Below, in pieces: positions 53,538-63,598 of a stretch of DNA of 64,000 nt. Within the stretch, counting starts at the first letter, position 1, and each line of letters opens with the position of its first letter. Source of the DNA: Alphaproteobacteria bacterium (lineage in GTDB: Bacteria > Pseudomonadota > Alphaproteobacteria > Rhodospirillales > Rhodospirillaceae); NCBI GenBank assembly GCA_003246625.1, contig QJZR01000002.1, positions 62,001 to 126,000 on the forward strand. The letters run 5' to 3'. The translations under genes and the position numbers were made by a program. Under the pieces are notes generated by a model. It was not told the origin of the DNA and searched no databases. It saw nothing but the letters and a program-made list of their open reading frames with translations.

Positions 53538-54716
53538 ATGACACCCGAAGCGGGGGAGAACGGGGCGGTTCCGTCGGGAGCGGATCGTCCGGAAGATCCT
53601 CCAAGTCCTCGGCCGGCGACGCCGGCCGATCTTGACGCCCTGCTCGACCTGGAAGGCCGGGCCTTCAGCGGCGACCGCCTGTCGCGGCGCAGCTTCCGCC
53701 GTTTTCTCATGCCCGGACGGGCCAGCCTGCTGGTCCTCGACGATGGCCATGGCCTTTTGGGCTATGCCCTGGTGATCTATCGCCGCGGCACCGCTCTCGC
53801 GCGTCTCTATTCCATCGCCGTCGATCCGGCGCGGGCGGGGCGGGGCCTGGGGGCGCGCCTGCTGGCGGCGGCCGAGGCGAAGGCCTTCGCCCACGGCAGC
53901 GCGGTGATGCGCCTGGAATCCCGGCCCGACAACACCGCCGCCATCGCCCTCTACACGCGGCGGGGCTATCGCCAGTTCGGCCACTACGTCGACTATTACG
54001 AGGACCACGCCGACGCCCTGCGCTTCCAGAAATGGCTGAGCGCGCCGCCGCCGCGCGTGGTGCACGCGGCGCGCGGGGCGGTGCCCTATTACCCGCAAAG
54101 CACCGAATTCACCTGCGGCGCGGCGGCGATGATGATGGCGATGGGCGCCTTCGATCCGGCGCTGGCCCTCGACCGCCGCCTGGAACTGCGGCTTTGGCGG
54201 CAGGCCACCACCATCTTCATGACCGCGGGACTGGGCGGCTGCGACCCGGTGGGCATGGCGGTAGCCCTGGCCCGCCACGGCTATGCCGCCGAGGTCTTCG
54301 TCAACACCCACGACCTGTTGTTCCTGGATTCGGTGCGCGACCCGGAAAAGCGGGCGGTGATGACGGTGGCGCAGGAAGACTTCCGCGACCAGGCGAAGGG
54401 TCTGGGGGTGCCGCTGCACCGCCGTCCCCTCAGCCGCGGCGCCCTGCGCGAGGCGCTGGACGGCGGCGCGGTGGTGCTGGTGCTGCTCAGCCTTTACCGC
54501 ATGCTGCGGTCGCGCACGCCGCACTGGGTGGTGGCGATCGCCCACGCCGACCGCCGGGTATTCATTCATGACCCGTGGATCGAGGACGCCGACCACGAAA
54601 CGCCGATGGCGGCGGCGGCCCTGCCCATCCCGGAAGAGGAATTCGACCGCATGGCCTGCTATGGCAAGAGCCGCCTGCGCGCCGCGATCGTAATCAGGGG
54701 AAAGAAACGTAAATGA
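53538..54716 (+). CDS. GNAT acetyltransferase fused to a C39-like peptidase domain
   Basis: 392 residues from ATG 53538. A GNAT domain covers about 20-180: ARLYSIAVDPARAGRGLGAR is the acetyl-CoA-binding R/QxxGxG/A segment and NTAAIALYTRRGYR its C-terminal part. From about 185 a papain-like C39 peptidase domain (DUF3335 type) follows: YYPQSTEFTCGAAAMMMAMG holds Gln and the nucleophile Cys, and TPHWVVAIAHADRRVFIHDP the His and Asp. Cytoplasmic, no signal peptide. It shares ATGA with the following RimK-like ligase, so the products probably act together: a ligase that adds residues, a protease that trims and an acetylase that caps. That scheme is inference. Confidence 0.8.
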   Translation: MTPEAGENGAVPSGADRPEDPPSPRPATPADLDALLDLEGRAFSGDRLSRRSFRRFLMPGRASLLVLDDGHGLLGYALVIYRRGTALARLYSIAVDPARAGRGLGARLLAAAEAKAFAHGSAVMRLESRPDNTAAIALYTRRGYRQFGHYVDYYEDHADALRFQKWLSAPPPRVVHAARGAVPYYPQSTEFTCGAAAMMMAMGAFDPALALDRRLELRLWRQATTIFMTAGLGGCDPVGMAVALARHGYAAEVFVNTHDLLFLDSVRDPEKRAVMTVAQEDFRDQAKGLGVPLHRRPLSRGALREALDGGAVVLVLLSLYRMLRSRTPHWVVAIAHADRRVFIHDPWIEDADHETPMAAAALPIPEEEFDRMACYGKSRLRAAIVIRGKKRK

Positions 54717-56176
54717 CCGACTGGATCATCCTGGTGGACTCCGTGCGCGACGTGGCGCAGGCCGACACGCCGCACAAGGTGATGACGGTGCGCGACTATC
54801 TGGCGCGGCCGCAATTGTTCCGCAGCCATCGCCCGTCGCTGATCAACCTGTCGCGCAACACCAACTATCAAAGCGCCGGGTACTATGCCTCGCTTCTGGC
54901 GGGGGCGCGCGGCCACCGCGTCATGCCCTCGGTGCAGACGATGCTGGAACTGTCGCGCAAGGACCTTTACCGCGACTCCCTGCCCGACCTCGAGGACAAG
55001 CTGAACCGCTGCCTGAAGAATTGCGAGGACGTGCCGGAAACCTCCTTCCGTATCTTCGTCGCCTTCGGCCGTACCGAGTTCCCCGGTCTCGATGGTTTCG
55101 CCCTGTTGCTCTTCGATTGGTTCCGCAGCCCGCTTCTCGAAGTCACGGTGGAGGAGGGGCCCTGGCGCTCGATCGAGCGCATCCGCACCCTGTCCATCCA
55201 TCGCCTCTCGCCCGAGCAGAAGACCTTCGCCATGGAGGCGATGGAACGCCAGACCCGGCGCGGCTGGCAGGTGGCCAAGGGCAAGACCCCGTCGCGTTAT
55301 TCCATGGCGGTGCTGCACAACCCGCGCGAGGCGCTGCCGCCGTCGAAGAAGTCCTCGCTGGAGCGTCTGGCGGTGGTCGCCCGCCGCCACGGGGTGGAGG
55401 TGGACCCGATCGAACGCCACGACCTGGCGCGTCTGGCGGAATACGACGCCCTGTTCATCCGCGAAACCACCTCGATCGACAACCACACCTACCGCTTCGC
55501 CCGCCGCGCCGAGCAGGAAGGCATGCCGGTGATCGACGACACGGTGTCGATGATTCGCTGCACCAACAAGGTCTACCTGAAGGAACTGCTGGAATCGCAC
55601 AACATCTCGATTCCGCGCAGCCTCGTTCTCGGCAACCGCGCCGACCTGACGCGGGCCGAGGAAACCCTCGGCTTCCCGATGGTGGTGAAGATTCCCGACG
55701 GCTCGTTTTCGCGCGGGGTGCACAAGGTCGACACCCGCGCCGCTCTGGACTCCCTGGCCGCCGACCTGTTCGTCGACACCGACCTTCTGCTGGCGCAGGA
55801 GTTCATGCCCACCGAATACGACTGGCGGGTCGGCGTTCTGGGCGGCGAGGCCCTGTTCGCCTGCCAGTACCTGATGGCGCGGGACCATTGGCAGATCATC
55901 CACCACCTGGCCGACGGCAAGGCGCAGGAGGGACGCTGCAACTGCGTCGCGGTGGAGGACGCGCCGCCCGAGGTGATCCAGGCGGCGGTGAAGGCGGCGC
56001 GCCTGATCGGCAACGGCCTTTACGGCGTCGACCTGAAGCAGAACGACCGCGGCGTGCACGTGATCGAGATCAACGACAACCCCAACCTCGATTCCGGCAT
56101 GGAAGGCGCGGTGCTGAAGGACGAACTGTGGTCCCGCCTGGTGCAGTGGTTCGTCGCCCGCCTCGACGAACGGTAA
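54713..56176 (+). CDS. RimK-like ATP-grasp ligase
   Basis: 487 residues. The N-terminal 280 residues are family-specific (RPSLINLSRNTNYQSAGYYA; RYSMAVLHNPREALPPSKKS). The ATP-grasp domain begins near 290: NKVYLKELLESHNISIPRSL, VVKIPDGSFSRGVHKV, LAQEFMPTEYDWRVGVLGG, and VIEINDNPNLDSGMEGAV with the Mg-binding Glu and Asn. RimK-type enzymes join an amino acid, often Glu, to a carboxyl group of a peptide, protein or cofactor. The start overlaps the GNAT-C39 stop. Substrate unknown. Its stop abuts the stop of the converging glycosyltransferase. Confidence 0.85.
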   Translation: MTDWIILVDSVRDVAQADTPHKVMTVRDYLARPQLFRSHRPSLINLSRNTNYQSAGYYASLLAGARGHRVMPSVQTMLELSRKDLYRDSLPDLEDKLNRCLKNCEDVPETSFRIFVAFGRTEFPGLDGFALLLFDWFRSPLLEVTVEEGPWRSIERIRTLSIHRLSPEQKTFAMEAMERQTRRGWQVAKGKTPSRYSMAVLHNPREALPPSKKSSLERLAVVARRHGVEVDPIERHDLARLAEYDALFIRETTSIDNHTYRFARRAEQEGMPVIDDTVSMIRCTNKVYLKELLESHNISIPRSLVLGNRADLTRAEETLGFPMVVKIPDGSFSRGVHKVDTRAALDSLAADLFVDTDLLLAQEFMPTEYDWRVGVLGGEALFACQYLMARDHWQIIHHLADGKAQEGRCNCVAVEDAPPEVIQAAVKAARLIGNGLYGVDLKQNDRGVHVIEINDNPNLDSGMEGAVLKDELWSRLVQWFVARLDER

Positions 56177-56971
56177 TCATCCGCCCGCCATCTCCGCCTT
56201 CAGCCGCTCGACATAGGCGAGGCGGTGGTTCAGCTCGGCGACGATCGCCGGGCTGGGGACGAAGCTTTCCCGCGACCCGTCCCAGGCGTCGATCGGCGTC
56301 GCCAGCTTGATCCTTTGCCGGTCCAGCGAGTTGCCGGGGGAATGGTGGATCAGCACCGTCTCCTCGGGCAGGGCGCGGCCGTTGACCAGGGCTTCCAGGA
56401 CAATGCGATAGAAGCTGTCCTCCGTTCCCATGCGGGCGAAGTCCGGGTGCTCGGGGAAGCCCTTGGCGATTTCGTGCCAGATGCGGCGCACGCACAGGTT
56501 CATCACCGTGCGGCGGTCCAGCGACGGCCCCCAACTGGGATGCACCGGCACGTCGAGCCGCCGCCGTGTCCAGACGTATCCGGCGTCGCGGTCGGCGGTC
56601 AGCGCCGAGGCGCAAAGCCCCAGGTGCGGCGGCAGGAACTCGTCGTCGGCGTCGAGGAAGGCCAGCAACGGCGCGGTGGTTTGCCGGGCGCCCAGGTTGC
56701 GCGCCGGTCCGGCGCCTTGGTTGGTTTCCCGCGCGATGGCCCGGAAGCCGAGGCCGGGCACGTCGGCCAGGCGGTGCGCCAGTGCCGCCATCACCCGCGA
56801 GGTTCCGTCGCGCGACGCGTCGTCCACCACCGCGATCTCGGCGTGCAGGTCGAGGCCCATCGCCTCGCGCGCGTAGGCGGCGCTGGCGACGATGCTGTCC
56901 ACCGCCCGCGCCAGGGTGTCGGCGGCGTCGTGGGCGGGAACGATCACGGCGATGCGAAGCGGCGGCGTCAT
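56177..56971 (-). CDS. family 2 glycosyltransferase
   Basis: 264 residues. RIAVIVPAHDAADTLARAVD is the nucleotide-binding start, IAVVDDASRDGTSRV the first Asp motif, GAGPARNLGARQT and LLAFLDADDEFLPP the DxD metal site. Inverting GT-A enzyme using a nucleotide sugar, cytoplasmic, no membrane helices. The acceptor side (MGTEDSFYRIVLEALVNG) holds the expected catalytic acid. Acceptor and sugar are unknown. Not in an obvious polysaccharide cluster. It diverges from the membrane-protein gene at 57047. Confidence 0.85.
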   Translation of the reverse strand: MTPPLRIAVIVPAHDAADTLARAVDSIVASAAYAREAMGLDLHAEIAVVDDASRDGTSRVMAALAHRLADVPGLGFRAIARETNQGAGPARNLGARQTTAPLLAFLDADDEFLPPHLGLCASALTADRDAGYVWTRRRLDVPVHPSWGPSLDRRTVMNLCVRRIWHEIAKGFPEHPDFARMGTEDSFYRIVLEALVNGRALPEETVLIHHSPGNSLDRQRIKLATPIDAWDGSRESFVPSPAIVAELNHRLAYVERLKAEMAGG

Positions 56972-57046
56972 CTGGGCGGCCTTTGCGAAGAAGCGGCGGA
57001 CGGATCGAGGGTAGGGGGAAAAAGTTAAGGCGTGGTGTGCGGGATT

Positions 57047-57862
57047 ATGGCAAAATTGCGGCTATCCCATAGCGAAATTCAGACGCGAGACCGCCGCCCG
57101 ATGATGCCGCCGCCTTCCGCCGAGAGCACGCCCTGCGTGCGGTCCGCTTTCGGCCTGCTGCTGGAATCGATTCGCGGGGTCTTCCCCCGTCCCCTGTGGA
57201 TGCTGCGCACCGCGCTGCTGCCGTTCGTCGCCGAACGGCTTGTCGCCCTCGGCTGCATCCTGCTGGCGGAGGAAGGGCTGTGCGCCACCATCGGCGTCGA
57301 GACGGCGCGCCGGACCCTGGAACTCGCCGCCTTTCTGCCGTGCCTGCTGGCCTGGGGACGGGTCGGCTTCGTCGGCGGCGGGGCGTCCGCGCCCTCGGCG
57401 CTGGAGTGGCGGGGGCTGGGGCGCGGCCTGGACGTGCTGTTGCCCGCGATGCTGGCCGTCGCCGCCGGAGCCGCGGCGGCGGGGGTTCTGGCGGCACTGC
57501 TGTTGGGCGCGGCGGCGGACCCCGCGACGCTGGTGGCGGTGTGGTCGATTCTTCTGGCGGCGGCCTTCGCCGGGGGCGGCGGCGCCCGCTTGCTGTTGGC
57601 CGCGGTCGCCGCGGCCTGCGGCGTCGGCGGCGGCTTCGCCGCGTTCTGGCGGCTGTCCGCGCCGCATCGCGGCCGCATCGCGGCGGCGGCGCTGATGTTC
57701 CTGTGCCTGTTCCTGCTGCTGGGGCAAAGCTTCGACGCCCTGGCCGAACTGGCGGGGGAGGCGGACGGCGTGGTGCCGGGGATCCGGGGCGGCGTGTACG
57801 CGGCGCTGACCGCCGTGTGCGGCCATGCCCTGGGGCGCGAGTTGCGGCGCCTGTGCGCCTAG
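57047..57862 (+). CDS. integral membrane protein of unknown function
   Basis: 271 residues if ATG 57047 is used; ATG 57101/57104 and GTG 57032 are possible and no start has a good ribosome site. Six or so Ala/Leu/Gly-rich hydrophobic segments (ALLPFVAERLVALGCILLAE; GLDVLLPAMLAVAAGAAAAG; IAAAALMFLCLFLLLGQSF). No family motif recognised. The extreme Ala/Gly content reflects the base composition. Stop codon shares CTAG with the converging glutaredoxin-like gene. Function unknown. Confidence 0.55.
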   Translation: MAKLRLSHSEIQTRDRRPMMPPPSAESTPCVRSAFGLLLESIRGVFPRPLWMLRTALLPFVAERLVALGCILLAEEGLCATIGVETARRTLELAAFLPCLLAWGRVGFVGGGASAPSALEWRGLGRGLDVLLPAMLAVAAGAAAAGVLAALLLGAAADPATLVAVWSILLAAAFAGGGGARLLLAAVAAACGVGGGFAAFWRLSAPHRGRIAAAALMFLCLFLLLGQSFDALAELAGEADGVVPGIRGGVYAALTAVCGHALGRELRRLCA

Positions 57863-58200
57863 GCGAGGGCCTTGGCGGCAATGCCGGCCTGGTCGAACAG
57901 GGGCTTCAAGCCGCCGGAACGGGCGAGGTCGCGGATCGCCGCGCCGCCGCCCGCGAAGCGTCCCCGCACGTAGAGGTGCGGCAGCTCCGCGCACTGGCTG
58001 AAGTCGCGGATCGCCTCGCGGATTTCGGGGTCGTCGTTGAGGTTGACGTTGCGGTAGGCGACGCCCATCAGGTCCAGGGTCTGGGTCACCGCCGCCGCCG
58101 CCGGGGTCAGCGGGAACATCGGCGTTCCCTCCATGTACAGAACCACCGGGTTGCTTTCGATGTCCTTGCGGATGCGGAGGGTGGCCGGGGAGTCGTCCAT
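57859..58200 (-). CDS. monothiol-glutaredoxin-like protein lacking the CGFS cysteine
   Basis: 113 residues from ATG 58200 with AAGGA upstream. The line-up with GrxD is good: LRIRKDIESNPVVLYMEGTP, then in place of 'FPxCGFS' the sequence FPLTPAAAAV, then LDLMGVAYRNVNLNDDPEIR, FSQCAELPHLYVRGRFAGGG and RDLARSGGLKPLF. The glutathione-binding loop (LPHLYV) and GG remain, but the CGFS motif that ligates the [2Fe-2S] cluster is gone. It may be a pseudoenzyme or may bind glutathione only. In alphaproteobacteria grxD often follows the pur genes and bolA; here no bolA is seen. Confidence 0.8.
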   Translation of the reverse strand: MDDSPATLRIRKDIESNPVVLYMEGTPMFPLTPAAAAVTQTLDLMGVAYRNVNLNDDPEIREAIRDFSQCAELPHLYVRGRFAGGGAAIRDLARSGGLKPLFDQAGIAAKALA

Positions 58201-58225
58201 GACGGTGTCCTTGCGTCGGTTCGGG

Positions 58226-59158
58226 TCAGCGGATGCGCAAGCCGATGCGGGCGAGCAGGTCGCGCGGGATAGAGTAAATCGCCAAGCCCGTCCAAATACA
58301 AGAGAACGCCCACAGGTGGGTGGTGGAAAACGGCTCGCCATAGATCAGGGTGGCCAGCAGGAATTGTCCGGTGGGGGCGACGTATTGCAGCAGGCCCATC
58401 GTCGACAGGCGCACCCGCCGCACCGCGAAGCCGAACAGAACCAGGGGGATGGCGGTCATCGGTCCGGCCAGGACGAGCAGCCAGTCGTGGCCGGCGTCGC
58501 CCTGGGCGAAGCGGCCGACGCCGAGATGCGCCAGCCAGGCGAGGTAGCCGAGGGCGACCGGCCCGAGGATCAGGCTTTCCACGAACATGCCGCTGGCGCC
58601 GTCGACCGGGATGCTTTTGCGCAGCAGGCCGTAGGTGGCGAAGGTCAGGCCCAGGCTGACCGCGATGATCGGCAGTTCGCCCGCGCCGATCACCAGCACC
58701 GCCACCCCGGCGACGGCGAAGCCGATGGCGGTCACCTGGCGCGGCGTCAGGGTCTCGTGCAGGAAGAGGAAGCCGAACAGGACGTTGAGCAGCGGGTTGA
58801 TGTAATAGCCCATGCTTGCCTGCAACAGCTGCCCGGTGGAGACGGAATAGATATAGATCAGCCAGTTGAGGGTGATCAGCAGGGCGGTGGCGATCAGGGT
58901 GACGAGGCAGCGGCGGTCGCGCACCGCGGCCATCACCGCCGCGCCGCCATGCAGCAGGCCGACCAGCAGCACCAGGGTGACCACGCTCCAGACGATGCGG
59001 TGGGCGAGGACCTCCAGCGGCGCCATGTCGGCGAGGAACTTCAGGTAGATGGGCAGCGCACCGCCCCAGATCAGATAGGTGGTCAGCCCCGCCGCGATGC
59101 CGAGCCGCCGCGCGGCGTCGGCGGATTCGGAAGCGGGGGACGACGGCAACGACGTCAC
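58226..59158 (-). CDS. rarD: RarD family DMT/EamA-type permease
   Basis: 310 residues from GTG 59158; the frame is open to 59257, but the added residues are basic and not conserved. Ten hydrophobic segments in two EamA-like halves. GLTTYLIWGGALPIYLKFL and VLAHRIVWSVVTLVLLVGLL are typical of RarD, as are ASMGYYINPLLNVLFGF and MGLLQYVAPTGQFLLATLIY. RarD was named from chloramphenicol sensitivity in other bacteria; true substrates are not known. It follows purL on the same strand after 109 bases and precedes the glutaredoxin-like gene by 25. Confidence 0.9.
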   Translation of the reverse strand: MTSLPSSPASESADAARRLGIAAGLTTYLIWGGALPIYLKFLADMAPLEVLAHRIVWSVVTLVLLVGLLHGGAAVMAAVRDRRCLVTLIATALLITLNWLIYIYSVSTGQLLQASMGYYINPLLNVLFGFLFLHETLTPRQVTAIGFAVAGVAVLVIGAGELPIIAVSLGLTFATYGLLRKSIPVDGASGMFVESLILGPVALGYLAWLAHLGVGRFAQGDAGHDWLLVLAGPMTAIPLVLFGFAVRRVRLSTMGLLQYVAPTGQFLLATLIYGEPFSTTHLWAFSCIWTGLAIYSIPRDLLARIGLRIR

Positions 59159-59267
59159 GATGGGGGTCTTTCGCGATGGCGGGCGGCGGACCTTCCGCCG
59201 CGCCGGGCCGATCAGGTTACGTCGTGGCGCGGATGCGAAGTATGATCCGCGCCACACTGCGGAGGGG

Positions 59268-61454
<2,187 letters not shown>

Positions 61455-61479
61455 CGCGGTATCCTTGGGATCGGAAACG

Positions 61480-62169
61480 TCAGGAAAGGGCGGCGGCAAG
61501 GGCGCGGAACATCGGCGCGCCGTCGGTGCCGCCGAGCAGCGGGTCGGCCAGGCGCTCGGGATGCGGCATCATGCCGAGCACGTTGCGGCCCGGGTTGAGG
61601 ATGCCCGCGATGTTGCGGCGCGACCCATTGGGGTTGGCGGCGTCGGCGGGGTTGCCCTGGGCGTCGCAATAGCGGAAGGCGACGCGGTCCTCGTCCTCCA
61701 GGCGGTCGAGGGTCGCCTCGTCGGCGAAGAAGCAGCCGTCGTGATGGGCCACCGGAATCCGCACCACCTGGCCCGCGTTGTAGCCCGAGGTGAAGTCGGA
61801 ATTCGAGGTTTCCACCCGCAGCAGCACGTCGCGGCAGATGAAGGAAAGGCTTTGGTTGCGCATCAGCGCGCCGGGCAGCAACCCGGCCTCGGTCAGCACC
61901 TGGAAGCCGTTGCATATGCCCAGCACCCGCACCCCCTTGTCCGCCTTGGCCTTGACCGCCGCCATGATCGGCGAATGCGCGGCCATCGCGCCGGAACGCA
62001 GGTAGTCGCCATAGGAGAAGCCGCCCGGCACCACGATCAGGTCGAGGTCGGGCAGGTCGGCGTCGCGGTGCCAGATCATGCGCGGCGCGTGCCCGGTGAC
62101 GCGCGTAATCGCCACCGCGGCGTCGCGGTCGCAGTTGGAACCCGGGAAAACGATGACGGCGGATTTCAC
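61480..62169 (-). CDS. purQ: phosphoribosylformylglycinamidine synthase, glutaminase subunit
   Basis: 229 residues. [40 protein letters not shown] and the nucleophile in [11 protein letters not shown] (Cys), with His and Glu in [10 protein letters not shown]. Class I glutaminase that supplies ammonia to PurL. Complete and typical. It lies between purS (42 bases upstream) and purL. Confidence 0.95.
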   Translation of the reverse strand: MKSAVIVFPGSNCDRDAAVAITRVTGHAPRMIWHRDADLPDLDLIVVPGGFSYGDYLRSGAMAAHSPIMAAVKAKADKGVRVLGICNGFQVLTEAGLLPGALMRNQSLSFICRDVLLRVETSNSDFTSGYNAGQVVRIPVAHHDGCFFADEATLDRLEDEDRVAFRYCDAQGNPADAANPNGSRRNIAGILNPGRNVLGMMPHPERLADPLLGGTDGAPMFRALAAALS

Positions 62170-62211
62170 GGCGGACGGTCCTTGTCGCAGGCCGATCGGC
62201 CGAAGGGCGGT

Positions 62212-62454
62212 TCAGCCCTCCAGGTCGATGGCGAAGTTCTCGATGACGGTGTTGGCCAGAAGCTTCTTGCACATCTCCTCGACCTGGACCTTGGCCTTGG
62301 CCGGGTCGGTCTCGGCGACGTCGAGTTCGATGTACTTGCCCTGGCGGACCCCGCCGATACCGGCGAAGCCCAGGGATTCCAGGGCGTGATGCACCGCCTT
62401 GCCCTGCGGGTCGAGGACGCCCGGCTTCAGCGTGACGTGAACTTTGGCTTTCAT
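62212..62454 (-). CDS. purS: phosphoribosylformylglycinamidine synthase subunit PurS
   Basis: 80 residues from ATG 62454; the frame extends upstream into purC antiphase, which is excluded. KAKVHVTLKPGVLDPQGKAV, HHALESLGFAG and VRQGKYIELDVAETDPAKAK are typical of this small bridging subunit, which is found with split PurL/PurQ. 16 bases after the purC stop, 42 bases before purQ. Confidence 0.95.
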   Translation of the reverse strand: MKAKVHVTLKPGVLDPQGKAVHHALESLGFAGIGGVRQGKYIELDVAETDPAKAKVQVEEMCKKLLANTVIENFAIDLEG

Positions 62455-62470
62455 CTTGGGTCGAGGCTCC

Positions 62471-63238
62471 CTATTGCACGGTTTCCGGGCCTTGCAGGTC
62501 GTAGGGGGCGCTTTCCGGGATGATCCCCAGGCGCCGCGCCACTTCCTGATAGGCGCGTTCGACGTTGCCGAGATCAAGGCGGAAACGGTCCTTGTCCAGG
62601 CGCTCGCCGGTGGAGACGTCCCACAGGCGGCAGTTGTCGGGCGAGATCTCGTCGGCGAGGACGATCTGGATGTCGCCGTTGTCATGGTAGAGGCGGCCGA
62701 ATTCCAGGCGGAAGTCGATCAGCCGGATGCCGATGCCGAGGAACAGGCCGGACAGGTAGTCGTTGACCCGCAGCGCCATCGCCATCATGTCGTCGATGTC
62801 CTGCACCGACGCCCAACCGAAGGCGGTGATGTGTTCCTCGGAAACCAGGGGGCTTTCCAGCTCGTCCTTCTTATAGAAGTACTCGACGATGGAGCGCGGC
62901 AGCGGCGTGCCGTCGGCCAGGCCGAAGCGCTGCGCCAGGGTCCCGGCGGCGGCGTTGCGCACCGTCACTTCCAGGGGAATGATCTCGACCTCGCGCACCA
63001 ACTGTTCGCGCATGTTGATGCGGCGGATCAGGTGGGTGGGGATGCCGATTTCCTCCAGCCGCAGCATCAGGTACTCGGAAATCCGGTTGTTGAGCACGCC
63101 CTTGCCGGTGATGGTGCCGCGCTTCTTGGCGTGGAACGCCGTCGCGTCGTCCTTGAAGTACTGCACCAGGGTGCCGGGTTCCGGCCCTTCGAACAGAATC
63201 TTCGCCTTGCCTTCGTAGAGTTTTTTCGGTCGTGCCAT
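62471..63238 (-). CDS. purC: phosphoribosylaminoimidazole-succinocarboxamide synthase
   Basis: 255 residues from ATG 63238; upstream in-frame sequence is non-conserved. [65 protein letters not shown] and [10 protein letters not shown] are SAICAR synthetase signatures. It joins aspartate to CAIR in purine synthesis. First gene of purC-purS-purQ-purL, transcribed leftwards. The 360-base divergent gap behind it contains a strong palindrome. Confidence 0.95.
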   Translation of the reverse strand: MARPKKLYEGKAKILFEGPEPGTLVQYFKDDATAFHAKKRGTITGKGVLNNRISEYLMLRLEEIGIPTHLIRRINMREQLVREVEIIPLEVTVRNAAAGTLAQRFGLADGTPLPRSIVEYFYKKDELESPLVSEEHITAFGWASVQDIDDMMAMALRVNDYLSGLFLGIGIRLIDFRLEFGRLYHDNGDIQIVLADEISPDNCRLWDVSTGERLDKDRFRLDLGNVERAYQEVARRLGIIPESAPYDLQGPETVQ

Positions 63239-63374
63239 GGTCGCCGCTGTCTGCCTTCGGCCGGGAACGGGCCGCCCGTGACGGGCGTGCCGCCGACCGC
63301 GGCGGGGGAACAATGAAAGAAGAGCGCGCCGGAGGTTCGGAGCGCTCGGGTTCGGCTTTCCTATAACAGTGTTG

Positions 63375-63402
63375 GCGGGCGAGAACAACGGTTCTCGCCC
63401 GC
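63375..63402. promoter_or_regulatory. 12-base-pair perfect hairpin/palindrome upstream of purC
   Basis: GCGGGCGAGAAC (63375-63386), loop AACG, GTTCTCGCCCGC (63391-63402). No T tract on either side. Overlap with the likely purC -35 suggests an operator; a transcribed stem in a 5' leader is the alternative. It does not resemble the E. coli PurR box. Confidence 0.5.
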
Positions 63403-63536
63403 GCCCTTGCCCGGCAAACCCATGGCCCGGCGCCGCGCCGCGCCCTTCGGCGGCGGTGCCCGCGTCCCCGTGCGGCGGAGTCGCGGACGGATGAAAATTA
63501 ATCATCGTTCGACGCGAAAAAATTTCACCACGGGAC

Positions 63537-63564
63537 TTGTTGTCCCTGCAGGAAGTCATATATC
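63537..63564 (+). promoter_or_regulatory. possible promoter of the zeta-subunit gene
   Basis: TTGTTG (63537-63542), 16 bases, TATATC (63559-63564), 35 bases before the ATG at 63599. The -35 lies in a short inverted repeat GGGAC/GTCCC. Confidence 0.4.
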
Positions 63565-63598
63565 TGAAGTGATACGGAACCGAAACTGGGAGGAAATC

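Larger units (their letters stand above)
63239..63598. other. divergent regulatory gap between purC and the zeta-subunit gene
   Basis: No gene seen in 360 bases. It contains the 12-base-pair palindrome at 63375-63402, a possible purC promoter reading left (TTGTTC, 17 bases, TATAGG on the minus strand, its -35 overlapping the palindrome), and a possible rightward promoter at 63537-63564. An AT-rich patch lies at about 63493-63530. Confidence 0.5.
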
